From positions 62,001 through 126,000 of the forward strand of contig NZ_SZVS01000003.1 in assembly GCF_007670255.1 (NCBI RefSeq): a stretch of 64,000 nucleotides of DNA, read 5' to 3'. Shown here piece after piece: positions 17,656-25,352 of this stretch. How positions within the stretch are numbered: position 1 is the stretch's first letter; the number at the start of each line of letters is the position of its first letter. Position numbers and translations under genes: made by a program. A model generated the notes under the pieces. The model saw nothing but the letters and a program-made list of their open reading frames with translations, had not been told where the DNA came from and did not search any database. This DNA is from Paenarthrobacter nicotinovorans (lineage in GTDB: Bacteria > Actinomycetota > Actinomycetes > Actinomycetales > Micrococcaceae).

Positions 17656-18201
17656 ATGGCGAAGACTGCGCAACAACCCGTGCTGGTGATTATGGGAGTT
17701 TCCGGCTCAGGGAAGTCCACCGTGGCAGGCGTGCTGGCCGGCAAATTGGGATGGGATCTGGCCGAAGGCGACGATCTGCACCCTGAAGCGAATGTGGCCA
17801 AGATGCACTCCGGGCAGGCGCTCACTGATGAGGACCGCTGGCCCTGGCTTGAGATCATCTCCGGCTGGATCCGGGAACACGTCGACGCCGGCGTGCCCGC
17901 GATCATCACGTGCTCTGCCCTGAAGAAGAAATACCGTGACGTGCTCCGTGCCGAAGGCGTCGTCTTTGTGTTCCTGCAAGGCAGCAAGGACAAAATCTCC
18001 GACCGTCTTGCCTCCAGGCACGGCCACTTCATGCCGCCGTCCCTGCTCGAATCGCAATTCGAAGCGCTGGAAGAACCCACCGAAGACGAGAACTACATTT
18101 CCCTCTGCGTTTCGGCATCACCGGCAGAAGAAGCGGACGAGGTCATTGAACGCCTCGGACTCCGCCCGGTGGCTGGGGACGCAGAAGCAGGCACTCTGTG
18201 A
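17656..18201 (+). CDS. gntK: Gluconokinase (thermoresistant GntK type)
   Basis: Phosphorylates D-gluconate with ATP to 6-phosphogluconate, feeding the pentose phosphate pathway. It is 181 residues long, the usual size. The P-loop GVSGSGKST lies at residues 14-22, followed by EGDDLHPEANVAKMHSGQALTDEDRWPWL, the gluconokinase signature, then CSALKKKYRD and GHFMPPSLLESQFEALEEP. ATG 17656 is chosen over TTG 17653; GAGGAAGG lies 9 nt upstream. The start of the permease gene overlaps the stop codon (GTGA), so the two form an operon. Confidence 0.95.
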   Translation: MAKTAQQPVLVIMGVSGSGKSTVAGVLAGKLGWDLAEGDDLHPEANVAKMHSGQALTDEDRWPWLEIISGWIREHVDAGVPAIITCSALKKKYRDVLRAEGVVFVFLQGSKDKISDRLASRHGHFMPPSLLESQFEALEEPTEDENYISLCVSASPAEEADEVIERLGLRPVAGDAEAGTL

Positions 18202-19601
18202 TCGCCCTGCAGGCGGCCGCGGAAGTTCAGGAATGGTCCGGGCACGATACCCAGCTCCTGGTAGTGGCAGCGTTGGGCATCGCCCTGATCGTTGTCCTCA
18301 TCGCCAAGCTGAAGCTCCACCCCTTCCTGGCCCTGGTCCTTGGCTCCGCTTTCGTTGGATTGGCTTCCGGCGTTGAACTGGGCAAAGTCATCACCAACTT
18401 CGAAGACGGTGTGGGAGGCGTCCTCAAAGAGGTTGGTCTCCTGATCGCCCTTGGTGCCATGCTGGGAAAGCTGCTTGCGGACTCCGGTGGGGCCAACCGG
18501 GTGGTCGACACCCTGTTGGCCAAAGCGAGCGGCAACAAACTGGTCTGGATGATCACCCTGGTGGCCGTCATCATCGGCTTGCCGATGTTCTTCGAAATCG
18601 GACTCGTGCTGCTGCTTCCGGTCATCGTGTTGGTGACGCAGAGATCCAAGATGAAGCTCATGCGGATCGCGATCCCGGCGCTGGCCGGCTTGTCCGTGCT
18701 CCACGGGCTGGTGCCGCCGCACCCGGGACCGTTGATCGCCATCAGCGCGGTCAAAGCCGAACTGGGTACGACGCTCGGTTTGGGCATCCTGGTGGCAATC
18801 CCGACGGTCATCATTTGTGGCCCGCTGTTTTCGAGGCTGGCAGCCCGGTGGGTTCCCGTTGACGCCCCGGCCGTAGCCGGTGGCATCGACACCCGTCATT
18901 CGGCGGACCTCAGCGAGGTCAAGCGTCAACCGTCGTTCGTGGTCACGCTTCTGACCATCATTTTTCCTGTCGTCCTGATGCTGCTGAAAGCCCTGGGCGG
19001 CATCATCTGGCCAAACGCCGAAAGTGCGCCCGGAATCCGGATCTTCTTCGACTTCGTCGGCCAGCCATTGGTAGCCATGACGCTCGCCGTTCTGGTGGCC
19101 ATCGTGACCTTCGGGTATGCGGTGGGCTTCACGGGCAGCAAGATCACGTCCAAGCTGGGTGAAAGCCTCGGCCCGATCGCGGCCATCCTGCTGATTGTGG
19201 GTGCCGGCGGTGGCTTTAAGCAGACGCTGATCGGCGCCGGCGTGGGCGACGCCGTGAAGAAGTGGGCTGAAGGTGCCAACATGTCCGTCCTCGTGCTGGG
19301 TTTCATCGTGGCCGTAGCACTGCGCTTGGCCACTGGCTCGGCCACGGTCGCAACGGTGACCGCAGCGGGTATCGTGGCGCCCCTTGCCAGCAGCCTCAGC
19401 CCGACGCATGCCGCGTTGCTGGCGCTGGCCATCGGTGCGGGGTCGTTGTTCCTCTCGCATGTCAACGATGCCGGCTTTTGGCTGGTCAAGGAGTTGTTCG
19501 GACTCACGGTGGGCCAGACCTTCAAGACCTGGTCCGTGATGGAGACTCTGATTTCCGTGGTCGGCTTCGGTTTCGTCATGCTCCTGTCGCTCGTGTTGTA
19601 G
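18198..19601 (+). CDS. gntP: Gluconate:H+ symporter, GntP family
   Basis: A 467-residue integral membrane transporter with about 12-14 hydrophobic segments. Family signatures are visible: LKLHPFLALVLGSAFVGLASG, GLPMFFEIGLVLLLPVI, LVPPHPGPLIAISAVKAELG, ATGSATVATVTAAGIVAPL, LSHVNDAGFWLVKELFGL. It imports gluconate, which gntK phosphorylates. GTG 18198 overlaps the gntK stop by 4 nt. No dedicated regulator gene is adjacent; the GntR protein at 8986 is too far away to link. Confidence 0.94.
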   Translation: MIALQAAAEVQEWSGHDTQLLVVAALGIALIVVLIAKLKLHPFLALVLGSAFVGLASGVELGKVITNFEDGVGGVLKEVGLLIALGAMLGKLLADSGGANRVVDTLLAKASGNKLVWMITLVAVIIGLPMFFEIGLVLLLPVIVLVTQRSKMKLMRIAIPALAGLSVLHGLVPPHPGPLIAISAVKAELGTTLGLGILVAIPTVIICGPLFSRLAARWVPVDAPAVAGGIDTRHSADLSEVKRQPSFVVTLLTIIFPVVLMLLKALGGIIWPNAESAPGIRIFFDFVGQPLVAMTLAVLVAIVTFGYAVGFTGSKITSKLGESLGPIAAILLIVGAGGGFKQTLIGAGVGDAVKKWAEGANMSVLVLGFIVAVALRLATGSATVATVTAAGIVAPLASSLSPTHAALLALAIGAGSLFLSHVNDAGFWLVKELFGLTVGQTFKTWSVMETLISVVGFGFVMLLSLVL

Positions 19602-19624
19602 CTGCAGGAACCGCTTGACACACG

Positions 19625-19665
19625 ACGACGGCGGCCGTCCCCACAAGTGGGACGGCCGCCGTCGT
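19625..19665. terminator. Bidirectional terminator between gntP and rskA
   Basis: A 17-bp stem (19625-19641 with 19649-19665), 7-nt loop, between convergent genes. It shares ACGACGGCGGCCGTC and the trailing GGCCGCCGTCGTGCGT with the htrA terminator. Confidence 0.87.
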
Positions 19666-19682
19666 GCGTTAATCCTCGCCGC

Positions 19683-20513
19683 TTAGGCGCTGAGGGGCAC
19701 CACCAGCACGGGCGCGGTGGTCGGGGCGCGTGATCCGCCTGCCGGTTCAACCGTTATGGCCACCGACGAGGCCGACGACAAGCCCTTCACCACGGCCGGC
19801 TTGGACAGGGTCTGGGCGTCCATGGTGCCTTGGGGAACCGGCGCTGAGCCGTCCTTGGGCAGCGTCCACAGCTGGTAGACCTTGCCTTCCGGGGCAGGTG
19901 CAACCCCGTCCATCAGGACCACGAACGAATCCTTGGCCGATGATGCGGAAATCGTGGCAGTACCGCCGCCGGGAACGGACGCTGACTGCTTCTGCACGTC
20001 CTGGGCCTGGAGTACCTGGTTGACGGGATCGTTCTGCTCCGCAACGTAGGCACCCACGCCAATGCCACCAAGGGCAATGACGGCTGCCGCTGCGGCGCCG
20101 ATGATCCAGCGGCGCGCGCCGGACTGCCGACGCTCTTCGCGTTTGGCCCTGGCCGCCGCGAGCTCATCGACGGCGGCAGCCTCCGCCGCCGGTGCGGCCG
20201 GATCTGCTGCAGCCGGGGCGGCCGTCTCCTTGGTGATGCGTTCCATGATGTTGTCGAAAAGGCCTGCCGGAGGTTCCTCCTCGGCGGTGAAGCTCACGGC
20301 CAATGTCTCGCGTGCCGCGCGCACCCGTTCCAGGAATTCCGGACCTTCAGGAGCGTCCTTGACGTACTGGTCGATCAAGCCGCGTTCTTCGTCACTGAGC
20401 GCGTCCAAGGCATAGATTTCGGCCAGCTCAAGGATCCGGCCCTCAGCCACGTCTGTGGCGATGTCGTTGGCAAACATTCTGCGGATAAAGCCTCCACCGG
20501 TGTTTTCAGTCAT
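19683..20513 (-). CDS. rskA: Anti-sigma-K factor RskA-like
   Basis: A 276-residue membrane anti-sigma factor. The N-terminal cytoplasmic part (about 25-100) holds the anti-sigma domain (ELAEIYALDALSDEERGLIDQYV and LARVRAARETLAV-like region). A single transmembrane helix (WIIGAAAAAVIALGGIGVGAYVA) follows at about 140-160. The extracytoplasmic domain (FVVLMDGVAPAPEGKVYQLWTLPKDGSAPVPQGTM) is the RskA fold. In the known system regulated proteolysis of RskA releases SigK. It starts 1 nt after the sigK stop codon, so it is cotranscribed and probably coupled. Confidence 0.92.
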   Translation of the reverse strand: MTENTGGGFIRRMFANDIATDVAEGRILELAEIYALDALSDEERGLIDQYVKDAPEGPEFLERVRAARETLAVSFTAEEEPPAGLFDNIMERITKETAAPAAADPAAPAAEAAAVDELAAARAKREERRQSGARRWIIGAAAAAVIALGGIGVGAYVAEQNDPVNQVLQAQDVQKQSASVPGGGTATISASSAKDSFVVLMDGVAPAPEGKVYQLWTLPKDGSAPVPQGTMDAQTLSKPAVVKGLSSASSVAITVEPAGGSRAPTTAPVLVVPLSA

Positions 20514-20514
20514 G

Positions 20515-21120
20515 TCAGCCCACCCCCAGGCAGGTCTTCAGGCGCAGCAGGCCATCGCGGATGCGCGACTTGATGGTTGGGACTGCGGCGCCAAGGTGTT
20601 CAGCCACTTCACGGTAGGTGAGGCCACCGTAGTAGGCCAAGCGGACGGATTCACGCTGGGTGTCCGTCAGGGTACCAAGGCAGCGGCTCACTGCCTCGGC
20701 CTCCAGGTTGGTATCTGCTTCCTCCGCAACGAGGTCCCGGTCCAAGTCCTGGCTCGCGGCACCGTACCTGGCTTCCCGGTCGGTTGCGGCCTGGACTGCC
20801 CGGACCCGGTCAATGGCCCGGCGATGTGCGATGGTCATGAGCCAAGCCAAAGGAGTTCCAGCGGCTCGATCAAAGTTTGCTGCGCCTTGCCAGACCTGGA
20901 TGTAGACCTCCTGGGTGGCATCCTCACTGAGATCGGGATCAATGAGTACGCGCCTGGCCATGCCAAAGACGCGCCGGGAGGTCAGTGCGTAGAATTCGGC
21001 AAACGCCTGCTGGTCTCCTGCTGCCATGAGTTCCAGCAGGCTGGTCAACTGCGTGTTGAGGTCGCTGGCAGTGCCGGTGGCTTCGAAGACCGGGGGGCCG
21101 GGGTTGTTGGGGGTGTCCAT
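20515..21120 (-). CDS. sigK: ECF sigma factor SigK
   Basis: A 201-residue extracytoplasmic-function sigma factor. Region 2 (about 40-105) contains DLSEDATQEVYIQVWQGAANFDRAAGTPLAWLMTIAHRRAIDRVR; region 4 (about 135-195) contains LTDTQRESVRLAYYGGLTYREVAEHLGAAVPTIKSRIRDGLLRLK. It directs RNA polymerase to CCATCC/CCGAAT-type promoters in the mycobacterial system. The frame extends upstream to 21453, but MDTPNNPGPPV at 21120 has GGACAG in front and the right length. The promoter at 21281-21307 matches its own consensus, implying autoregulation. RskA is downstream. Confidence 0.92.
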   Translation of the reverse strand: MDTPNNPGPPVFEATGTASDLNTQLTSLLELMAAGDQQAFAEFYALTSRRVFGMARRVLIDPDLSEDATQEVYIQVWQGAANFDRAAGTPLAWLMTIAHRRAIDRVRAVQAATDREARYGAASQDLDRDLVAEEADTNLEAEAVSRCLGTLTDTQRESVRLAYYGGLTYREVAEHLGAAVPTIKSRIRDGLLRLKTCLGVG

Positions 21121-21280
21121 TACTGTCCAGCATATGTTGTCCCGTTTGAAACCGTCAGCAGCGGGGGTTGGCGTCGCAAGCGCGGCGGAATGGCCGCGTG
21201 TCGTCGTGGCCCTTGTCTGCAACGCGCTCACGGAGGCTCCCTCCAAGAATGTCCTGTGCGGGGTTGTCCCTGCATAAGTC

Positions 21281-21307
21281 ATTCGGTGCTGCGACTGCCG
21301 TGGATGG
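21281..21307 (-). promoter_or_regulatory. SigK-type promoter of sigK-rskA
   Basis: On the minus strand CCATCC (21302-21307) is followed after 15 nt by CCGAAT (21281-21286), the two boxes known for mycobacterial SigK promoters. The leader to the sigK ATG would be about 150 nt. The -35 box begins directly beside the trmL stop codon. Confidence 0.65.
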
Positions 21308-21308
21308 G

Positions 21309-21776
21309 TTACAGTTTGGCGCCGGCGAACCCGTTCTGCCGCCAGGCTTCGAACACAGCGATCGAAGCGGCATTTGCGAGGTTGAGCGAGCGCAGGGATG
21401 GCCTCATGGGGAGGCGCACGCGTGCGGTGACGTGCGGGTCCTGCTTCAGCCACTGGGGAAGGCCCACGGATTCCGGTCCGAACATCAGGACATCGCCTGG
21501 GCGGTATTCGATATCCGTGTAGGACGTCTCGCCGTCGGAGGTGTAGGCAAAGACCCTTTCCGGTTGCAGGGCTTCCCAGGCAGCCTCGATGTCTTTGTGC
21601 ACTGTCACCACGGCGAGGTCGTGATAATCAAGGCCGGCCCGGCGCAGCTTGGCGTCGGAGAAATCGAAACCAAGGGGCTCCACCAGGTGCAGCTCGGCGC
21701 CCGTGATGGCGGCGAGGCGGATGGCGTTGCCGGTATTGCCCGGGATTTCTGGAGTGTGGAAAAGGATGCGGAACAC
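21309..21776 (-). CDS. trmL: tRNA (cytidine(34)-2'-O)-methyltransferase
   Basis: A 155-residue SPOUT-class methyltransferase that 2'-O-methylates the wobble base of leucine tRNAs using S-adenosylmethionine. Motifs of the deep trefoil knot are intact: HTPEIPGNTGNAIRLAA at the start, LMFGPESVGLP, and LPMRPSLRSLNLANAASIAVFEAWRQ at the end. Length is as in YibK/TrmL. It is oriented like sigK, but the SigK promoter lies just after it, so the two are probably separate units. Confidence 0.94.
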   Translation of the reverse strand: MFRILFHTPEIPGNTGNAIRLAAITGAELHLVEPLGFDFSDAKLRRAGLDYHDLAVVTVHKDIEAAWEALQPERVFAYTSDGETSYTDIEYRPGDVLMFGPESVGLPQWLKQDPHVTARVRLPMRPSLRSLNLANAASIAVFEAWRQNGFAGAKL

Positions 21777-21827
21777 CGTCCCATCTTAGTCAGCCGCGTG
21801 TTGGGCGTCCGACCAGGACCGTGCCGA

Positions 21828-22769
21828 CTAGTGCATGCCCCGAAGCAGCCTGGCCAGCACCGGTACCACCACCCTGTTGGGCGCGGGTCCTGAACTGAGG
21901 AATTGCTTGAGGCCCCGGACGAGCCCAGCGCCGTTGACGATTTCAACGGCGCTGCCCGCATTGCCCTTTCCGTACTGGTCGATGACGGGTTCATGCAGGT
22001 TGCCGTCCGGTCCGTGCAGGACTACCCAGCCGGTGACGTTCAGCTCCGGGAAGATCTCCTGCATGTGGCGGACAATGTGGGCCAGTTGCGGGGGAGCGAC
22101 CGAACGGCCGCCATGGCGCAGTGAGTGGCCATCCCAGGCGTACGCGCCTTTGGGCAGCAGCATGGAACCGACCAAGGCCAGCCTGTAACCGGACAGGACC
22201 GCGTGGTCGATGTGGTTGTTGTCCGACGGCGAGCGCAGGCCGTTGATCAGCCGGGCGGCCGGTATGGCGGGAAGGATTTGGCGGCTGATGAGTTGGACTG
22301 TGCGCATTTCGCGTTGGATCCGGGCCTCAGCCCCGAAGATTCCGCGTTTGCGGGGAAGCCCGTGGACTTGCATGGCCGCCTCCGCCTTCGGGATCAGCGG
22401 CACTTCGTTGGGGTCGTCAAAAGCAGGAACGTAGACCGGCGGATCCCCGGCGGTGTTGCGTTGCGTTTGAGGTCGCTTGACGTTGGTTGTCGCTGACGGT
22501 GGCGGCGCGGCCGCTCCGGTGTAGTCGCCTGGGCGTGCCTGGGTGCGTCCGGTGGCTCCGGCGGCGTACCGCCGGTCGTATTCGGCCCGGCGCTGGGGGT
22601 CGATGAGTGTTTCGTACGCGAGGGTCACGCGCCGGAACATCTCGGCCTCGCCGCCGTGATCGGGATGTGCTTTCCGGGCAGCCTTGCGGTAGGCCACTTT
22701 GATCTCCTTGTCTGTCGCGGTGACGGCGACACGGAGAACCTGATAGTGCGAACTGCTGCCCTCGGCCAA
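21828..22769 (-). CDS. J-domain protein with NERD-like C-terminal region
   Basis: A 313-residue protein. Residues ~8-68 form a J domain (YQVLRVAVTATDKEIKVAYRKAARKAHPDHGGE) with the HPD motif that stimulates DnaK. A Pro/Thr/Gln-rich linker follows (70-110). The C-terminal part includes NNHIDHAVLSGYRLALVGSMLLPKGAYAW and later NVTGWVVLHGP, which resembles a nuclease-related NERD fold (IDHVVV... core), though without a clear catalytic set. There is no Gly/Phe region or zinc finger, so this is not a canonical DnaJ. Start ATG at 22769; 51 nt separate its stop from the trmL start, in the same direction. NERD assignment is tentative. Confidence 0.72.
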   Translation of the reverse strand: MAEGSSSHYQVLRVAVTATDKEIKVAYRKAARKAHPDHGGEAEMFRRVTLAYETLIDPQRRAEYDRRYAAGATGRTQARPGDYTGAAAPPPSATTNVKRPQTQRNTAGDPPVYVPAFDDPNEVPLIPKAEAAMQVHGLPRKRGIFGAEARIQREMRTVQLISRQILPAIPAARLINGLRSPSDNNHIDHAVLSGYRLALVGSMLLPKGAYAWDGHSLRHGGRSVAPPQLAHIVRHMQEIFPELNVTGWVVLHGPDGNLHEPVIDQYGKGNAGSAVEIVNGAGLVRGLKQFLSSGPAPNRVVVPVLARLLRGMH

Positions 22770-22876
22770 GCACGGGCCCTTCTCTAAAATGACGGCCGCC
22801 CCTATCAGGGCGGTATTGGCAAGTTTATCCAGCCACTATGTGAACGCAGGCACCCGGGCACGTGGTTCCCGACTGG

Positions 22877-22882
22877 CATAAT
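22877..22882 (+). promoter_or_regulatory. -10 box of a leaderless transcript (lipid kinase gene)
   Basis: CATAAT ends 7 nt before the GTG start at 22890 and no RBS is present, so transcription should begin at the start codon. Confidence 0.55.
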
Positions 22883-22889
22883 TCGGGCT

Positions 22890-23819
22890 GTGAATCCTCC
22901 GGAACATCCACGGGCCCTCCACGCGCAGGGCAAGATGCTGCTGGCCATCAACCCTGCGGCCTCGTTCGGCCGTTCCCAGGGAGTGGGGGACAGGGCCGCC
23001 GGCTGGTTTCGCGCCGCCGGTTGGGTCGTCGTCGTCCTTGAAGCTGATGACTATGAATCGCTGGAGGCGCTGGTGCGGGAGGCCTTGTCCGCCGGTACGG
23101 TGGACGCGCTGGTGGTGGCCGGTGGCGACGGCATGGTCCATTTGGGTGTGAATGCGCTCGCCGGGCTGGAAGTGCCGCTTGGCATCATTCCCACTGGCAC
23201 AGGCAACGATGTGGCGAGGCTGCTGGGACTTCCGTTGAACAGGCCAGCTGAAGCTTGCCAGCGGATTCTCGACGCGTTGCACGCTGGCGGGCGGAGGATC
23301 GACGTCGGCAGGGTCAGGGCGGACGGGCGCATCACCTACTTCGCGGGGGTGCTGTCAGCTGGATTCGATGCCGCTGTCAACGAGCGGGCCAACTCCTGGC
23401 GTTGGCCACGGGGGAAGAGTCGGTACAACCTGGCGATGCTGCGGGAGCTTGGTTCCTTTCGGCGTACTGAATACACGTTGGTTGCCGACGACGTGCGGTG
23501 GAACCAGCGCGCGCTGCTGATTTCGGTCGCGAACGGGCAATCAATCGGTGGTGGCATGCGCATCACCCCGGATGCCTTGCCGGATGACGGTTGGCTGGAT
23601 CTGTTTGTGGTGAAGCCGTTGTCACGGTTGAGGTTCCTGTCCATATTTCCGAAGGTCTTTGCGGGAAAGCACACCGGCAGGCCGGAGGTGGAGATCCGAC
23701 GGGTCCGCACTGTGCGGTTGGAAGCGGAGGGCGTGGTGGCCTACGCCGATGGAGAACGCATCGCACCGCTTCCTGTGGATGTCGATGTCCTGCCGCTGGC
23801 CCTTCGGGTGCTTGCATAG
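22890..23819 (+). CDS. Diacylglycerol/lipid kinase family protein
   Basis: A 309-residue protein of the DAGK catalytic-domain family (DgkB/YegS/LCB5-type), which phosphorylates diacylglycerol or related lipids. The nucleotide-binding region reads MLLAINPAASFGRSQGVGDRA; VVAGGDGMVHLGVNAL carries the GGDG motif; LGIIPTGTGNDVARLLGL is the second signature. The C-terminal beta-sandwich holds ISVANGQSIGGGMRITPDALPDDGWLDLFVV. The GTG start is set by a -10 box 7 nt upstream. The next gene on the strand, a lipoprotein, begins 83 nt later. Confidence 0.9.
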   Translation: MNPPEHPRALHAQGKMLLAINPAASFGRSQGVGDRAAGWFRAAGWVVVVLEADDYESLEALVREALSAGTVDALVVAGGDGMVHLGVNALAGLEVPLGIIPTGTGNDVARLLGLPLNRPAEACQRILDALHAGGRRIDVGRVRADGRITYFAGVLSAGFDAAVNERANSWRWPRGKSRYNLAMLRELGSFRRTEYTLVADDVRWNQRALLISVANGQSIGGGMRITPDALPDDGWLDLFVVKPLSRLRFLSIFPKVFAGKHTGRPEVEIRRVRTVRLEAEGVVAYADGERIAPLPVDVDVLPLALRVLA

Positions 23820-23902
23820 GGGCTTCGCCTGGCCCGAGGTCCAGTTGCGTGCCGCTAGACTCAGTCCCGGCAGGCGGCAGAACACGAAGTGGGGAGTAGC
23901 AA

Positions 23903-24577
23903 GTGGCGTTAAGCGCTCGACGGCGGTTGGCAGGGGCCGCTGCGTTGGGAACCGTTGGTTTCGTGCTGGCTGCCTGCAGCGTCAACGTTCCTGACCCGAC
24001 GGCGCCCAAGCCCTCGCCGTCGGAATCAACCCTCGCAACCCCCACCATCACCCCTGGGCATGATGCCGAAGCCGTTGCCGCGAAGGACCTGCCGCTGACT
24101 GCCGGCAGCACCCTCGCCCCCGGCGATCCCGTGACAGTTGCGGGCAAGTTGGAAGAAGTGCCGGGTTGGGCTTTGGTGCACTCCGGTTTGCAGGGCGAGG
24201 TCCTGTACAAGAAGACGGACGGGTGCACCCTGGCTGCCCGTGTCAGCGTCAATCAGGGTCCGCTGGTTGTCGCGGGTGATGATGCTGCCTCCACCAAGGC
24301 ACTCTTTCATTACCTGAATGCTGGAATCGACGTGGAGACGCTGAAGCCGGCGTCGTTGCCGTGGGGCCAGGACTCGGACAAGCCCCGGCACAGCGTGGAG
24401 TTCCTGTCCCTCGAGTCTTCCGCGGCTGCCGGCAGCAAACCGCTGGTGGTCTTCGCCAGGCTGTTCAGTGCTCCCGCGTCCTCGGTCTATATTTCCTTGG
24501 CTTGCCCGAGTGACGCTTCCCTGGCCGCTGCCCGGGCTGATGTCCAAGCGAAACTCGCGGTGATTCCACCGTCCTGA
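23903..24577 (+). CDS. Secreted lipoprotein of unknown function
   Basis: A 224-residue lipoprotein. The signal peptide MALSARRRLAGAAALGTVGFVLAAC ends in the lipobox LAAC, with Cys25 as the lipidation site. A Pro/Ser/Thr-rich spacer follows (residues 28-60), then a globular part with one further pair of cysteines (GCTLAARVSVNQGPLVV and LACPSDASLAAARADV) that could form a disulfide. I do not recognise the fold. Start GTG 23903; a TAGACT at about 23856 may be its -10. Confidence 0.75.
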   Translation: MALSARRRLAGAAALGTVGFVLAACSVNVPDPTAPKPSPSESTLATPTITPGHDAEAVAAKDLPLTAGSTLAPGDPVTVAGKLEEVPGWALVHSGLQGEVLYKKTDGCTLAARVSVNQGPLVVAGDDAASTKALFHYLNAGIDVETLKPASLPWGQDSDKPRHSVEFLSLESSAAAGSKPLVVFARLFSAPASSVYISLACPSDASLAAARADVQAKLAVIPPS

Positions 24578-24602
24578 ACGTTGGAGGCGGATCCGGAGGC
24601 CA

Positions 24603-24627
24603 CTAAAGCAAAGGATCTTGTTTTTAG
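24603..24627. promoter_or_regulatory. 25-bp imperfect palindromic operator before the HTH regulator
   Basis: It begins CTAAAG and ends TTTTTAG. Read in the direction of transcription it matches the site at 27844-27868 at 20 of 25 positions. It lies where the -35 and spacer of the regulator promoter should be, so binding would repress. Confidence 0.65.
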
Positions 24628-24630
24628 AGA

Positions 24631-24636
24631 TATCCT
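24631..24636 (+). promoter_or_regulatory. -10 box of the HTH regulator gene
   Basis: TATCCT lies 6 nt before ATG 24643. The alternative TAGAGA (24625-24630) lies 6 nt before ATG 24637. Either gives a leaderless transcript and abuts the operator. Confidence 0.45.
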
Positions 24637-25326
24637 ATGGGCATGAACGCATCCAGTCTTGCCTGGACCCGAAAAATTGCGGCTGTGGCCTCCTTGGGCG
24701 ACGAACACCGACGCAGGCTTTTCGAGTACGTCCTTGCGGCCCGTGAACCGGTGGGGCGGGATGAGGCGGCGGCAGCCATGGACCTTCCGCGCAGCACGGC
24801 ATCCTTCCACCTGGACCGATTGGTCCGGGAGGGAATCCTGAGGGTGGAATTCAGGAAACCCGCTCACAAGGCCGGCCCCGGCTCGGGCCGCCCGGCGAAG
24901 CTCTACAGCCCCGATGTCCAGGAAGTAGCTGCCTCCATCCCCGAACGGAACTACGACCTCGCCGGCCACCTCATGGCCGAGGCAATATCGCGCTCCACGG
25001 CAGAGGACATCCCGGTGGCTGCGGCCTTGGTTGAGGTTGCCCGTGGCAAGGGGCGGGAGTCCGGAAAGCCCGGAGACCTTCCCGGCGCATTGCGCGACCT
25101 CGGGTACGTGCCGTCAGCAGATGACTCCGGCGGGTACCGTCTAAGCAACTGCCCGTTCCACCGGTTGTCGCAAGAGCACGAGGACGTCGTCTGCGCCATG
25201 AATGGGGCTTTCCTTCAGGGCATGGCTTCAGCCTCCGGTTCACCGGAAGAATGTGTGGTGCCTGACCCGGGCAGGGGACACTGTTGTGCACGTATCGCCC
25301 CTGTGCAGGAGATCACTGAGTCCTGA
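24637..25326 (+). CDS. HTH transcriptional regulator with C-terminal cysteine cluster (SufR/ArsR-like)
   Basis: A 229-residue regulator. Residues ~12-95 form a winged helix (LGDEHRRRLFEYVLAAREPVGRDEAAAAMDLPRSTASFHLDRLVREG, then a GSGRPAKLY wing). The C-terminal half has cysteines at about 172, 186, 206, 216 and 217 (NCPFH, VVCAMN, EECVV, GHCCARI). The spacing resembles the iron-sulfur ligand set of SufR-type repressors, but is not identical (C-x13-C-x19-C-x9-C). It is preceded by an operator that also occurs before the FAD oxidoreductase gene and lies just upstream of the cysteine desulfurase gene. Start could be 24637 or 24643. Fe-S or redox sensing is inference. Confidence 0.8.
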   Translation: MGMNASSLAWTRKIAAVASLGDEHRRRLFEYVLAAREPVGRDEAAAAMDLPRSTASFHLDRLVREGILRVEFRKPAHKAGPGSGRPAKLYSPDVQEVAASIPERNYDLAGHLMAEAISRSTAEDIPVAAALVEVARGKGRESGKPGDLPGALRDLGYVPSADDSGGYRLSNCPFHRLSQEHEDVVCAMNGAFLQGMASASGSPEECVVPDPGRGHCCARIAPVQEITES

Positions 25327-25340
25327 GCCTCAGGCGTCGG

Positions 25341-25346
25341 TAGAAT
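25341..25346 (+). promoter_or_regulatory. -10 box of leaderless cysteine desulfurase transcript
   Basis: TAGAAT ends 6 nt before the GTG start at 25353. A convincing -35 is not seen. Confidence 0.55.
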
Positions 25347-25352
25347 GGCAAG

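Noticed and set aside
18093..19646. 517-codon minus-strand frame opposite gntP
   Set aside because: Shadow of the gluconate permease; composition is dominated by Gln/Asp/His/Arg and no family is recognisable.
20515..21453. Long version of SigK starting at 21453
   Set aside because: It would run through trmL and through the SigK promoter; the 201-residue form has the family length.
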